From Pseudomonadota bacterium (GTDB lineage: Bacteria > Pseudomonadota > Gammaproteobacteria > Acidiferrobacterales > Acidiferrobacteraceae): DNA of 42,392 nt. The stretch's first letter is position 1. Every line of letters starts with the position of its first letter. Shown in pieces: positions 25,977-34,554 of the stretch. The notes under the pieces are model-generated. The model was given only the letters and a program-made list of their open reading frames with translations, searched no databases and was not told the DNA's origin. The DNA is taken from NCBI GenBank assembly GCA_021841585.1, contig JAKBUS010000016.1, positions 1-42,392 of the forward strand, written 5' to 3'. The translations under genes and the position numbers were made by a program.

Positions 25977-26555
25977 ATGATCAGGAAAGGTGCACTCGTC
26001 AAGACAGGGATGATGGCGGCGTTCACGCTCACGCCAGTGGTTGCTTCAGCCCATTACTGGGGCGGCGCGCAGTCGGGCTTCTATATCGGTGCCGGCGGCG
26101 GCGGGGCGCGTAATCGCAACCTGGGTTCCAGCGTCCCCGGGCCATTCGTCAATTTCAAGCGCACCCGGCCCGCCTGGAAGGCCTTCGTCGGTTATGCATT
26201 CAACCGCTTCTTTGCCATTCAGGGCGGCTACCAGAACCTGGGCACGGACAGCATCGGTACGCCGGTGGGTTCCGAAGAGATCCGCAATCGCGGTTATGAC
26301 GTCAACGGGCTGCTCAGTTTTCCGTTCACGCCGGTATTCTCGATCTTTGTCGAGGGCGGCGGTTCGCGATTCCGCACGCGTACGGTCACCCCGGTCTCCA
26401 CGACCGTGACCCGTGACGGCACGCACCCCGATTATGGCGCCGGCGTGCAGATCAACATCGCCCGCCACGTGGCCCTGCGCGGACAATGGCAGCAATTCTT
26501 CATTCCCCATAACGACACGCAGTTCTACAGCGGCAGCCTGCTGTTTCGCTTCTAG
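25977..26555 (+). CDS. Small OmpA/OmpW-like outer-membrane beta-barrel protein
   Basis: A 192-residue protein with a signal peptide (MIRKGALVKTGMMAAFTLTPVVASA-H). The barrel is eight-stranded in pattern: GFYIGAGGGGA, KAFVGYAFNRFFAIQGGYQNLG, VNGLLSFPFTPVFSIFVEGGGSRF and a terminal YSGSLLFRF. The length fits an eight-stranded barrel of the OmpA N-terminal type without a peptidoglycan domain. GGAGGA lies 6 bases before ATG 25977. It converges with the aldehyde dehydrogenase gene. Confidence 0.75.
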   Translation: MIRKGALVKTGMMAAFTLTPVVASAHYWGGAQSGFYIGAGGGGARNRNLGSSVPGPFVNFKRTRPAWKAFVGYAFNRFFAIQGGYQNLGTDSIGTPVGSEEIRNRGYDVNGLLSFPFTPVFSIFVEGGGSRFRTRTVTPVSTTVTRDGTHPDYGAGVQINIARHVALRGQWQQFFIPHNDTQFYSGSLLFRF

Positions 26556-26564
26556 CGGCGGACC

Positions 26565-26596
26565 GGGCGCGGGCGTGGGCATCCCGCCCCGCGCCC
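26565..26596. terminator. GC-rich hairpin between convergent genes
   Basis: GGGCGCGG...CCGCGCCC forms a long GC stem around a GGG-CAT-CCC core, placed between the convergent barrel and dehydrogenase genes. There is no T-run on either side, so it is at best a weak or factor-dependent terminator. Confidence 0.4.
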
Positions 26597-26601
26597 TCCA
26601 T

Positions 26602-27969
26602 TCAAGGCGCGACCCACAAGGTCTTGATGTTGGTGAACTCGCGCACGCCGTAGAGCGCAAGCTCCCGTCCGTAGCCCGAGGCCTTTACGCCCCCGAAGGG
26701 TAGCCTCGGGTCGCTCTTCACCGGCGCGTTCACGAAACTCGATCCCGATTGCAGGTCTCGCGCCAGGGCCGCCCCACGCACCGCATCGCCGGTCCACAGG
26801 CTGGCGCCGAGGCCATAGCGGTTGTCGTTGGCGAGCGCCAGCGCATGCGCGCTGTCGCGCGCGCGCAAGATGATCGCCACCGGACCGAAGAGCTCCTCGC
26901 CATAGGCGCGCATGCCCGGACGCACATGGTCCAGGATCGACGGTGGATAGTAGCTGCCGGGCCCCTCGGGGATCTGGCAGCCGAGGCGCGCGCTGGCCCC
27001 GTGGCTTAAGGCGTCGGTGACCTGCTCGTGGAGGGTCTCGCGCAGATCGCGCCGCGCAAGCGGGCCCATAAGCACGTCCGGATCGCGCGGGTCGCCTACC
27101 TTCAAGGCCTTGACGTGCCGTGTGAAGTGCTCGAGAAAGGGCTCGGCCACGGACTCCACCAGGATCAGGCGCTTGGCGGCTATGCAGCTTTGCCCGGCGT
27201 TTTGGTAGCGGGACACGACCGCGGCCTTGGCGGCGCGGTCGAGATCGGCGTCGGCCAGGACGATGAAGGCGTCCGAGCCGCCCAGCTCGAGCACGGTCTT
27301 TTTCAGGGCACGCCCGGCGGCCGCGGCCACCGCGCGTCCCGCGGCCTCGCTCCCGGTCAGGGTGACGGCGTGGACGCGCGCATCAGCGATCAAGGCCGGG
27401 ACCGAAGGCGCGCGTACCAATAGCGCCTGAAACAGGCCCTCGGGGGCCCCGGCCTCGCGGAAGATCCGGGCGATCGACAGGGCGCATTGCGGGACGTTCG
27501 CGGCGTGCTTCAGCAGCGCCGCGTTGCCGGCCGTGAGCGCCGCGGTGGCGAACCGGAATACCTGCCAGAAGGGAAAATTCCACGGCATGATGGCCAATAT
27601 GACGCCAAGCGGCAGGAACGCCACTCGCGCGTCGGCGTCACCGACGTCGACCTTTTCGTCGCCAAGCAGGCGTTCGGCGTTTTCCGCGTAGTAGTCGCAG
27701 GCCCATGCGCACTTCTCGACCTCGGCACGGGCCTCCGTCACCGGTTTGCCAACCTCGAGGGTGATGATATCGGCGTAGTGGTCACGCCCGGCGCGCAGGA
27801 GGGCGGCCACCCTTTGCAGGAGCGCGCCGCGCTCTTGCGCGTGGCTCAGGCGCCACGCGTCGGCGGCAAGCGCGGCGCGGCCAAGCGCCGCCTCCTGCTC
27901 CGCCGGGCTCGTTTCGGGGAAACTTGCGACCCTTTCGTCGGTCGCCGGATTGATGCTATCGAATGACAT
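26602..27969 (-). CDS. NAD(P)-dependent aldehyde dehydrogenase (succinate-semialdehyde type)
   Basis: A 455-residue aldehyde dehydrogenase, soluble and single-domain. Catalytic Glu228 is in VLELGGSDAFI and the nucleophile Cys262 in YQNAGQSCIAAKR. The cofactor-site PWNFPFWQV (129-137) and the late motif ELFGPVA are also present. The start MSFDSINPATDERVASF and QEAALGRAALA resemble succinate-semialdehyde dehydrogenases of the GabD-like short branch (about 455 residues). The substrate is not certain. It diverges from slt and converges with the barrel gene. Confidence 0.9.
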   Translation of the reverse strand: MSFDSINPATDERVASFPETSPAEQEAALGRAALAADAWRLSHAQERGALLQRVAALLRAGRDHYADIITLEVGKPVTEARAEVEKCAWACDYYAENAERLLGDEKVDVGDADARVAFLPLGVILAIMPWNFPFWQVFRFATAALTAGNAALLKHAANVPQCALSIARIFREAGAPEGLFQALLVRAPSVPALIADARVHAVTLTGSEAAGRAVAAAAGRALKKTVLELGGSDAFIVLADADLDRAAKAAVVSRYQNAGQSCIAAKRLILVESVAEPFLEHFTRHVKALKVGDPRDPDVLMGPLARRDLRETLHEQVTDALSHGASARLGCQIPEGPGSYYPPSILDHVRPGMRAYGEELFGPVAIILRARDSAHALALANDNRYGLGASLWTGDAVRGAALARDLQSGSSFVNAPVKSDPRLPFGGVKASGYGRELALYGVREFTNIKTLWVAP

Positions 27970-27980
27970 GGCGCCATCCC

Positions 27981-28008
27981 TTGCACTGTTTACTGGCTCA
28001 AGTATAGT
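27981..28008 (+). promoter_or_regulatory. Sigma-70 promoter for slt
   Basis: TTGCAC, a 16-base spacer and TATAGT lie 30 bases before the slt GTG start, in the 68-base divergent gap with the aldehyde dehydrogenase gene. Confidence 0.5.
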
Positions 28009-28037
28009 AATTCCATCTCCTTACCGCAGTCAGGCCC

Positions 28038-29975
28038 GTGCGCCTCGCCCAAATCATCGTTCTTGCCCTGGCGTTTTCGAGCGTGGCCTACGCCAATACC
28101 CCGCAGGCGCAGGACAGGCTGCGCTACCGGCAGGCGCTCACGGCCCTGAACGAGGCGCGTTACGGCCAATTCCGGCGCCTCTATCACGAGTTGGACGGCT
28201 ATATCGCCCGCCCCTATCTACGCTACCACTATCTCATGGATCGGCTGCGCCACGATCGGCCGCGGGCGGTGGCGGCATTCCTCGCGCGCTATCCGCAGCT
28301 CCCCGTTACCGCCAAGCTGCGTCGCGGTTGGCTCAAGTTCCTGGCCCGTCGGCATGAGGACAAGCGCTTTCTGGCGGCCTACGACCCGAGCCTCGATTCC
28401 GATGTCAGCCTGCACTGCTACGACCTCGCCGCGCGCGCGCGCGCCGGGCAAAACGTGGCGGCCTCGGTGCGCGCATTGTGGCTGACCGGGCAATCGTTGC
28501 CGCGCAGCTGCCAGGGATTGACCGCGCACTGGCTGCGCGCCGGCGGCGCGAATCAAGCGCTGTTGTGGGCGCGCACCAAGCTTGCGATGCACGCCGGCAA
28601 CGTCACCCTCGTCAAGCGCCTACGCCCGGTGTTGTCGCCCGCGCACGCCCTGTGGGTGCATCGCTGGCTTGTGCTGAACGCGCACCCGGCGCGCGCGCTG
28701 GCGCACATCGATTACCCGCTGACCATGAAGCGCGCCCGCCACATGGTGCGCGCGGCGGTGGTGACACTCGGCTGGCGCAGCCCGACCTTGGCCATGTCGC
28801 TTTGGCAGCATCTCGACGCCGGCCGCTCGCTGCCCGGCGAAGACAATAACTATGTCCTGCGCGGCCTCGGGCTGATAGCCGCCAAAGATCACTTGCCCGA
28901 GGCCTTGCCGTGGTTGTCGGCCGCGGTCCCACGCACGAACGACGGCAGGCTTGTCCGTTGGCGGGTACGCGCCGCATTACGCGAGCGCGCGTGGGGCGAC
29001 GTGCTGATGTTCATCGACGCCATGCCGCAGCCCATGCAACACAGGCAGGAGTGGCAGTATTGGCGGGCGCGGGCGCTCGCCGCGAGCGGCCATGCAAAGG
29101 CCGCCGACGCGATATTCACGAGGCTCGCGGGGCGCTTTGGCTACTACGGATTTCTCGCGGCCGACCGGCTCGGACGGCCCTACCACATCCCGAATGTGCC
29201 CCTGACCGAGCCCGTGGGGCTCTTGCGGGCCGTCGATCGCCTACCGGGCATTCGCATGGCCCATGAACTCTTTCTCTTGCATCAGCACAGTGAGGCGCGA
29301 GCGCAGTGGTTTCAGGCGCTGCAGGGGCTTCCCGAGGATCAGATCGAGGCCGCGGCCCTGCTCGCCTCGCAGTGGGGCTGGCGCGACTGCGCGATCCTGA
29401 CGGTTGCCGGCACCCAGGCCAAGCATGCGCTCGGGATCCGTTTCCCATTGCTCTACCGTTCCCTCATAGAGCTCGATGCCGGACGCAACAAGATCGATGC
29501 GGCGTGGGTGTACGGTATCATCCGCCAGGAGAGCGCGTTTATTTTCGATGCCCGTTCCGATGTGGGCGCGCTCGGCCTCATGCAGCTCATGCCGGAGACT
29601 GGCTTCATCACCGCCCGCGAGATTCATCTGCCGATTACCGGCGATCGCGACCTGCTCGACGTGACCAACAACGTGGACGTGGGGACCCGTTACCTGGCGG
29701 ATGTCCTGCTGCGCGCGCGCGGCCAGGAGCCGGTGGCCACCGCTGCCTACAACGCCGGGCCGACCGCGGCCATTTCCTGGCTCCCGGTGCGCGCACCCCT
29801 TCCCGCCGATATCTGGATCGAGACCATCCCGTATCGCCAGACGCGGGGTTACGTCAAGAACGTCCTGGCGTTCACTGCGATCTATGACTACCTGCTAAAG
29901 GGCCGCCAGGACGCGCTGCTCGCGTGCATGAAGCCGATCCCGCCCGCCGTCGAGCTGGCCGCAAATGGGGGTTAG
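28038..29975 (+). CDS. slt: Soluble lytic murein transglycosylase
   Basis: A 645-residue periplasmic enzyme that cleaves peptidoglycan to 1,6-anhydro-muropeptides. It has a signal peptide (MRLAQIIVLALAFSSVAYA-N), a long alpha-helical ring (superhelical) domain and a C-terminal SLT domain with catalytic Glu498 in IIRQESAF. LGLMQLMPETG and TAAYNAGP complete the domain. Length equals Slt70. It starts with GTG 28038; there is no strong ribosome site. Its end overlaps the next gene by 11 bases. Confidence 0.93.
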   Translation: MRLAQIIVLALAFSSVAYANTPQAQDRLRYRQALTALNEARYGQFRRLYHELDGYIARPYLRYHYLMDRLRHDRPRAVAAFLARYPQLPVTAKLRRGWLKFLARRHEDKRFLAAYDPSLDSDVSLHCYDLAARARAGQNVAASVRALWLTGQSLPRSCQGLTAHWLRAGGANQALLWARTKLAMHAGNVTLVKRLRPVLSPAHALWVHRWLVLNAHPARALAHIDYPLTMKRARHMVRAAVVTLGWRSPTLAMSLWQHLDAGRSLPGEDNNYVLRGLGLIAAKDHLPEALPWLSAAVPRTNDGRLVRWRVRAALRERAWGDVLMFIDAMPQPMQHRQEWQYWRARALAASGHAKAADAIFTRLAGRFGYYGFLAADRLGRPYHIPNVPLTEPVGLLRAVDRLPGIRMAHELFLLHQHSEARAQWFQALQGLPEDQIEAAALLASQWGWRDCAILTVAGTQAKHALGIRFPLLYRSLIELDAGRNKIDAAWVYGIIRQESAFIFDARSDVGALGLMQLMPETGFITAREIHLPITGDRDLLDVTNNVDVGTRYLADVLLRARGQEPVATAAYNAGPTAAISWLPVRAPLPADIWIETIPYRQTRGYVKNVLAFTAIYDYLLKGRQDALLACMKPIPPAVELAANGG

Positions 29976-30870
29976 GCCGGGCGCGCTCGTCGTGGTGCTC
30001 GGGGGCTGCGGTTTCCTTGGCCGCGCGCTGGCCCGCGACCTGCATCACCGCGGCTATCGGCTGCGTCTCCCGACGCGCCATCCCGATCGTCATCGCGACC
30101 TGCTGGTCCTTCCGCGTCTCGAATTATGGGAAGGCGACGTCCATGACGAGCGCTTCCTGCGCAAAATCGCCGCCGGCGCCGCAGCGCTCATCAATCTGGT
30201 CGGCATCCTCGGGGAACGGACCCCGGGGGACTTCGTGCGCGTGCACGAGGAGCTGCCGGCGCGCGCCGCCCGCGCCGGCTGCGGGCTGCGGCTCCTGCAC
30301 GTGAGCGCCGCGGGCGCCGATCCCGCCTCCGATAGCGGCTATCTGCGCAGCAAGGCGCGCGGCGAGCAGCGTCTGCGGGCGCTGGCGCCGACCGCCATCG
30401 TCGTGCGGCCGAGCGTCATTTATGGGCCCCGTGACCATTTCGTGTGCCGTTTCCAGCGGCTCTTGCGATGGGCGCCGCTGGGCCTGCCGGTACCGCTCGC
30501 CGCGAGCCCCATGGCCCCCGTGCACGTCGATGACGTAGTCTCGGGGATCACCGCGGCCTTGGCCCGCACGGCCGCCGCCGGACGCGACTATGGCTTCTGC
30601 GGTCCCGAGGTCATGCCGCTTTCAGAGGCCGTATCGGCCATCGCCGAGATTTCCGGCCGAGCCCGTCCGCGCGGCCTTTCGCCGGGTACGAGCCTTTTGT
30701 TAGCGCGCGTCCTCGGCCACTTGCCGGGGCCCCCGTTTTCGGTCGATCAGTGGCGCACCCTGCGTGCGGGGTCGGTATGCCCGGCCGGGGCCCTCGGGCT
30801 GCGTGATCTCGGTATCACCCCCAGACCCTTCCGCGAGGCGCTCAAGGACCTCGTTCCGGGGTCCTGCTGA
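29965..30870 (+). CDS. NDUFA9-like NAD(P)-binding reductase (atypical SDR)
   Basis: A 301-residue protein with a Rossmann start VVLGGCGFLGRALARDL and VNLVGILGE typical of the complex I NDUFA9 subunit-like branch of extended/atypical short-chain dehydrogenases. SAAGAD, SKARGEQRL and VVRPSVIYGPRD follow. The canonical catalytic Tyr-Lys pair appears shifted to GYLRSKARGE. It overlaps slt by 11 bases and is coupled to it. Function is unclear in bacteria; quinone or redox housekeeping is only a guess. Confidence 0.85.
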   Translation: MGVRPGALVVVLGGCGFLGRALARDLHHRGYRLRLPTRHPDRHRDLLVLPRLELWEGDVHDERFLRKIAAGAAALINLVGILGERTPGDFVRVHEELPARAARAGCGLRLLHVSAAGADPASDSGYLRSKARGEQRLRALAPTAIVVRPSVIYGPRDHFVCRFQRLLRWAPLGLPVPLAASPMAPVHVDDVVSGITAALARTAAAGRDYGFCGPEVMPLSEAVSAIAEISGRARPRGLSPGTSLLLARVLGHLPGPPFSVDQWRTLRAGSVCPAGALGLRDLGITPRPFREALKDLVPGSC

Positions 30871-30985
30871 CGCACGGTGGCACCCAGAGGACGGAAGGAC
30901 GAACGGGGCGTGTTGTCGCCCCCTAGCGTCTGCTAACGTCTAAGGTACGTCGACGATGTGCGTATATGCGAGGGGTTTGCGGCTT

Positions 30986-31324
30986 ATGAATCTTTACATC
31001 GGGAATTTGTCCCGAATGGTCACCGAGGCCGATCTCGAGATCATATTCGAGGGGCTCGGGCATATCGTATTCGCGCGCCTAGCGCCCCCGAGCGCGGACC
31101 GCGAGACCCGCGGATACGCCTTTGTCGCGGTCGCCGACGAAGGTCAGGCGAAACTCGCGGTCAATGCCATGAACGGCAAATACCTGAAGGGCCTACGTCT
31201 GATCGTGCGGCCGGTGCTCGACCACGCGCGGCAGGCGCGGGCGCTGCGCGCCCATACGGCGCCGCGGGCCCCCCTGGCCGGTGCGCGCCTGCGCCTGCTG
31301 AAGGGCGGGGAGACGTTCGACTAG
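30986..31324 (+). CDS. Small RNA-binding protein with one RRM domain
   Basis: A 112-residue protein with a single RNA recognition motif: RNP2 LYIGNL (residues 3-8) and RNP1 RGYAFVAV (42-49). An arginine-rich tail of about 30 residues follows. Such small RRM proteins occur in many proteobacteria and cyanobacteria. I chose ATG 30986 because MNLYIGN is the family start; ATG 30956 would add 10 residues. Its last 132 bases lie opposite the 3' end of the aminopeptidase gene. A GGGGCG-TGTTGT-CGCCCC hairpin (30905-30922) lies in the leader. Confidence 0.85.
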   Translation: MNLYIGNLSRMVTEADLEIIFEGLGHIVFARLAPPSADRETRGYAFVAVADEGQAKLAVNAMNGKYLKGLRLIVRPVLDHARQARALRAHTAPRAPLAGARLRLLKGGETFD

Positions 31325-32395
31325 GCCCCTGCGGCTACGCAGTTCCCGATCACGGAACGGCGAAGGCAGCCTCCCATACCAGCGCACCGCCCGGAAGAAC
31401 GCCGGGAGTTCGCCATTCTCCAGGGCCAACAGCCGCCGGAATGCCGGCACCAGGCTCTCATAGCTCATGTAGGCGCCCAGCAGGGCATTGTTGAAGCGCT
31501 CATGAAAGAAGGCGCGGTAACCGTGGCTGCCGTGCCAGCGGCGCGCGAGCGCGCCAAAGCCCGCGCGCAACGCGCGGTAGGCGGCGCGCTTGGCCGCGAG
31601 TTTCCGCGCCGGGCTCAAGCTCGGGTCGGCGTAAATCCGCGCAAGCCGCGCCCGGCAGGCGCTCATGAGCGCGAGCACGGCCTTGTGGCGCGCGCGCCGC
31701 GCCCGATAGGCCAGGCGTTCGGCCGGGGTCCCCTCGGAATCCAGGAAACGCCGTACCCCCACCGCGGCCACGGCATCGGCGAACGATTCATCGAAAGTGG
31801 TGGCGTTCGGCACATAGATGAGGTCGTGCGCCAGCTCGTGGAAGATGATGTGCGCGACGGTCGTGCGCGGATAGCCGAGAAAGGTGTTCAAGACCGGGTC
31901 GCGCAGGTAACCAAGCGTGGCAAAGGCCGGTACCCCGCCCACGAAGACGTCATACCCCTTTCGCGAAAGGGCGCGCGCGTAGCGCCGTGCCGCGGCCCGC
32001 GAGAAATAGCCGCGATAGGCCACGCAGCCCGCGAACGGGAAGCACCAGCGCTTCAATACCAGGCTAAGGCGGGGGGCGGCAAAGACGTTCCAGACCACAT
32101 AGGGGCGATGGAGATCGGCGTAGTCGCGATAATTGCCGTGGAGCGCAAGCCCGAGGCGCGTGCGCGCGAACTGCCGCACCTTCAAGACATAGCGCAGGCG
32201 TGCCTTGACTGAAGGGGGAGTGGCCGGGTCGGCGAGCACATGCGCGATGGGGTGCTCGGCGCGCATGATGCCGATTTCACCCCCCACGGCCTGCGCGTAG
32301 TAGGGGAGCGCGCACCCGGATAGCGCCCCCGCCACAAGCACGGCGAGCACGAAGCCGATACAATGGCGGCCTTGGCCGACACGCTCGCGGGACAT
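31193..32395 (-). CDS. Lipoprotein zinc aminopeptidase of the PF10023-type family
   Basis: A 400-residue predicted aminopeptidase. The signal ends with a lipobox, LSGC with Cys28, so it is probably a membrane-anchored lipoprotein in the periplasm. The zinc motif HELAH is at 186-190 (IIFHELAHDLIYV) and a likely third ligand is Glu203 in TTFDESFAD. The family usually ends soon after a segment like LENGELPAFFRAVRWYG. Here about 55 extra residues, Arg/Gln-rich and running into the RRM gene on the other strand, follow; the native stop appears lost. Its ATG directly abuts the cca ATG on the other strand. Confidence 0.8.
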   Translation of the reverse strand: MSRERVGQGRHCIGFVLAVLVAGALSGCALPYYAQAVGGEIGIMRAEHPIAHVLADPATPPSVKARLRYVLKVRQFARTRLGLALHGNYRDYADLHRPYVVWNVFAAPRLSLVLKRWCFPFAGCVAYRGYFSRAAARRYARALSRKGYDVFVGGVPAFATLGYLRDPVLNTFLGYPRTTVAHIIFHELAHDLIYVPNATTFDESFADAVAAVGVRRFLDSEGTPAERLAYRARRARHKAVLALMSACRARLARIYADPSLSPARKLAAKRAAYRALRAGFGALARRWHGSHGYRAFFHERFNNALLGAYMSYESLVPAFRRLLALENGELPAFFRAVRWYGRLPSPFRDRELRSRRGLVERLPALQQAQARTGQGGPRRRMGAQRPRLPRVVEHRPHDQT

Positions 32396-33607
32396 ATGGA
32401 GACCTATCTAGTAGGCGGTGCGGTGCGCGACGATCTCCTGGGAAGACCGGTCATCGATCGTGATTATGTCGTGGTCGGCAGCACGCCGCAAGAGATGGAG
32501 GCGCGCGGCTTCCGGCGCGTGGGTATGGATTTTCCGGTGTTTCTCCATCCCGAGAGCCACTGTGAGTACGCGCTCGCGCGTACCGAGCGCAAGACCGCGC
32601 CTGGCTATCGCGGCTTTGCGGTGCACGCCGATCCCACCGTGACCCTCAAGGAGGATCTGGGGCGCCGCGACCTGACCATCAACGCCATGGCGCGTGCCGA
32701 GGGCGGGGCGCTGATCGATCCGTACGGGGGCCTTGCCGACCTGCGTGCCGGGATCTTGCGTCATGTCAGTCCAGCGTTTGCCGAAGACCCCGTGCGCATC
32801 CTGCGGGTGGCGCGCTTCGCGGCCCGCTTCGGTTTCACCGTAGCCGCCGAGACCATGACGCTCATGCGCTCGATGGTCGCATCCGGCGAGGTATCGGCGT
32901 TGGTGCCGGAGCGCGTGTTCACCGAACTCGACCGGGCCTTGGGGGAGCCGCACCCATGGCTTTTTGTCGAGGTGCTGCGCGCCTGCGGGGCGCTGGCGGT
33001 GCAGTTTCCGGAGATCGACCGCCTCTTTGGTGTCCCGCAGCCGCTCGCCCACCACCCCGAGGGGGATACCGGCGCGCATATCCTGCTGGCGCTCCGACAG
33101 TCCGTGCGTCTGGGGCTCACGCCGCGCGCGCGCTTCGCGGTGCTCCTGCATGACCTCGGCAAGGGGCTTACGCCCTCAGCCGAATGGCCCTCCCACAAGG
33201 GTCACGAGGGGCGCGGCGTGGCGCTCGTGGATCAGGTGTGCGCGCGCCTCAAGGCCCCGGCGGAGCATCGCGCGCTCGCGCGCGCCGTGGCCGCTTACCA
33301 TCTTCAGGTCCATGACGCCGCGCGCCTGCGGCCGGTCACCGTCCTGCGCCTCATCGAGGCCGTCGACGGGTTTCGCAGGCCGGAGCGCTTCCTAGAGTTT
33401 CTGGCGGCCTGCGAGGCCGATGCCCGTGGCCGATTGGGTCTCGAGGACCGCCCCTATCCGCAGGCCCAATGGCTGCGCGCGGCGCGGGATGCGGCGGCCG
33501 CGGTATCGGGTCGCGAGTGGGCCGCCGAGGGCCTTGCCGGGGATCAGATACGGGACCGCATCCGCGCATCGCGTATAGACCTCATCGCCGCCCTGAAGAC
33601 GGACTAG
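32396..33607 (+). CDS. cca: CCA tRNA nucleotidyltransferase (HD-domain type)
   Basis: A 403-residue class II nucleotidyltransferase that adds or repairs the 3' CCA of tRNAs. The N-terminal METYLVGGAVRDDLLG has the GG-x-x-R-D motif, with metal Asp pair in VIDRDYVVVG (residues 21 and 23). RRDLTINAMA, DPVRILRVARFAARFGF and the HD-domain HDLGKG near residue 252 follow. The HD domain makes it the multifunctional type with phosphatase/phosphodiesterase activity. ATG 32396 gives the family start; ATG 32363 would add 11 residues. Confidence 0.95.
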   Translation: METYLVGGAVRDDLLGRPVIDRDYVVVGSTPQEMEARGFRRVGMDFPVFLHPESHCEYALARTERKTAPGYRGFAVHADPTVTLKEDLGRRDLTINAMARAEGGALIDPYGGLADLRAGILRHVSPAFAEDPVRILRVARFAARFGFTVAAETMTLMRSMVASGEVSALVPERVFTELDRALGEPHPWLFVEVLRACGALAVQFPEIDRLFGVPQPLAHHPEGDTGAHILLALRQSVRLGLTPRARFAVLLHDLGKGLTPSAEWPSHKGHEGRGVALVDQVCARLKAPAEHRALARAVAAYHLQVHDAARLRPVTVLRLIEAVDGFRRPERFLEFLAACEADARGRLGLEDRPYPQAQWLRAARDAAAAVSGREWAAEGLAGDQIRDRIRASRIDLIAALKTD

Positions 33608-33632
33608 CCTCGAGCCCCGGTTTCTCGCCTCT

Positions 33633-33650
33633 CGCCCCGGCGCCGGGGCG
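33633..33650. repeat. Perfect 18-base palindrome between cca and cbbQ
   Basis: CGCCCCGGCGCCGGGGCG is its own reverse complement. It lies 26 bases after cca and 50 before cbbQ, without a T-run. It could be a protein-binding site or RNA stem; it may equally be a chance product of high GC. Confidence 0.5.
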
Positions 33651-33699
33651 GTGGCATTCATCGCATGGAGATGTATCATGAGCCCCTAATGGACGGGGG

Positions 33700-34554
33700 A
33701 TGCGCATGCGAGGTTTGATCGATCGATTGCGGGGCGTGGAGCGCGATATCGTGCAGGCCCCGGAGGCCGGGAACGGTCCCTACTATGAGCCTCAGGGCAG
33801 CGAGATCGCGATCTTCGAGGCCGCCTGGCGGCGGCGCCTGCCGGTCATGCTGAAGGGCCCGACCGGCTGCGGCAAGACCCGTTTCCTGGAGTATATGACC
33901 CACCGCCTCGGCCGCCCGTTGGTCTCGGTGTCGTGCCACGAGGACCTGACGAGCGCCGATCTCGTCGGCCGTTTCCTGCTCGATGGCGAATCGACGGTCT
34001 GGCAGGACGGCCCGCTCACCCGCGCCGTCAAGGCCGGCGCCGTCTGTTATCTCGATGAGATCGTCGAGGCACGCACCGACTCCACGGTCATCATTCACCC
34101 CCTGACCGATCACAGGCGGCGCCTGCCGCTCGAAAAGCGTGGACTGGAGATCGAGGCGCACGAGGACTTCCTGCTGGTCATCTCCTATAACCCTGGGTAT
34201 CAGACGGTGCTGAAGGACCTGAAGCCCTCGACCAAGCAACGCTTCGTGGCCATCGATTTCCGCTATCCCAGCGCCGAGGTCGAGGCGCGCATCCTGCAAA
34301 ACGAGGTCGAGGGGCTGGACCCCGAATGGGCGACGCGGCTCGTGGCGATCGCGCACAAGGCCCGCGCCCTCAAGGACCACGGGTTAGATGAAGCAAGCTC
34401 GACGCGCTCGCTGGTCTATGCCGCTTCCTTGATCATCGCCGGCCTGCCGCCCATGGAGGCCGGCGAGGCGGCACTCATCAGCCCGCTCACGGACGATGTC
34501 GAACTTGCCATGGCCCTGCGCGAGATCGTCAAGGCGCACCTGCCGGCGGCATGA
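33700..34554 (+). CDS. cbbQ: CbbQ-type AAA+ ATPase (Rubisco activase motor)
   Basis: A 284-residue MoxR-type AAA+ protein. Walker A is [14 protein letters not shown] (about 50), Walker B is [27 protein letters not shown], and [23 protein letters not shown] completes the CbbQ/NirQ/NorQ signature. With CbbO it forms a ring motor that removes inhibitory sugar phosphates from Rubisco. NirQ/NorQ, for nitric-oxide reductase, is the alternative. No Rubisco or NO-reductase gene is in the window. The start may be ATG 33700 or 33706. Its stop overlaps the next gene by 4 bases. Confidence 0.88.
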   Translation: MRMRGLIDRLRGVERDIVQAPEAGNGPYYEPQGSEIAIFEAAWRRRLPVMLKGPTGCGKTRFLEYMTHRLGRPLVSVSCHEDLTSADLVGRFLLDGESTVWQDGPLTRAVKAGAVCYLDEIVEARTDSTVIIHPLTDHRRRLPLEKRGLEIEAHEDFLLVISYNPGYQTVLKDLKPSTKQRFVAIDFRYPSAEVEARILQNEVEGLDPEWATRLVAIAHKARALKDHGLDEASSTRSLVYAASLIIAGLPPMEAGEAALISPLTDDVELAMALREIVKAHLPAA

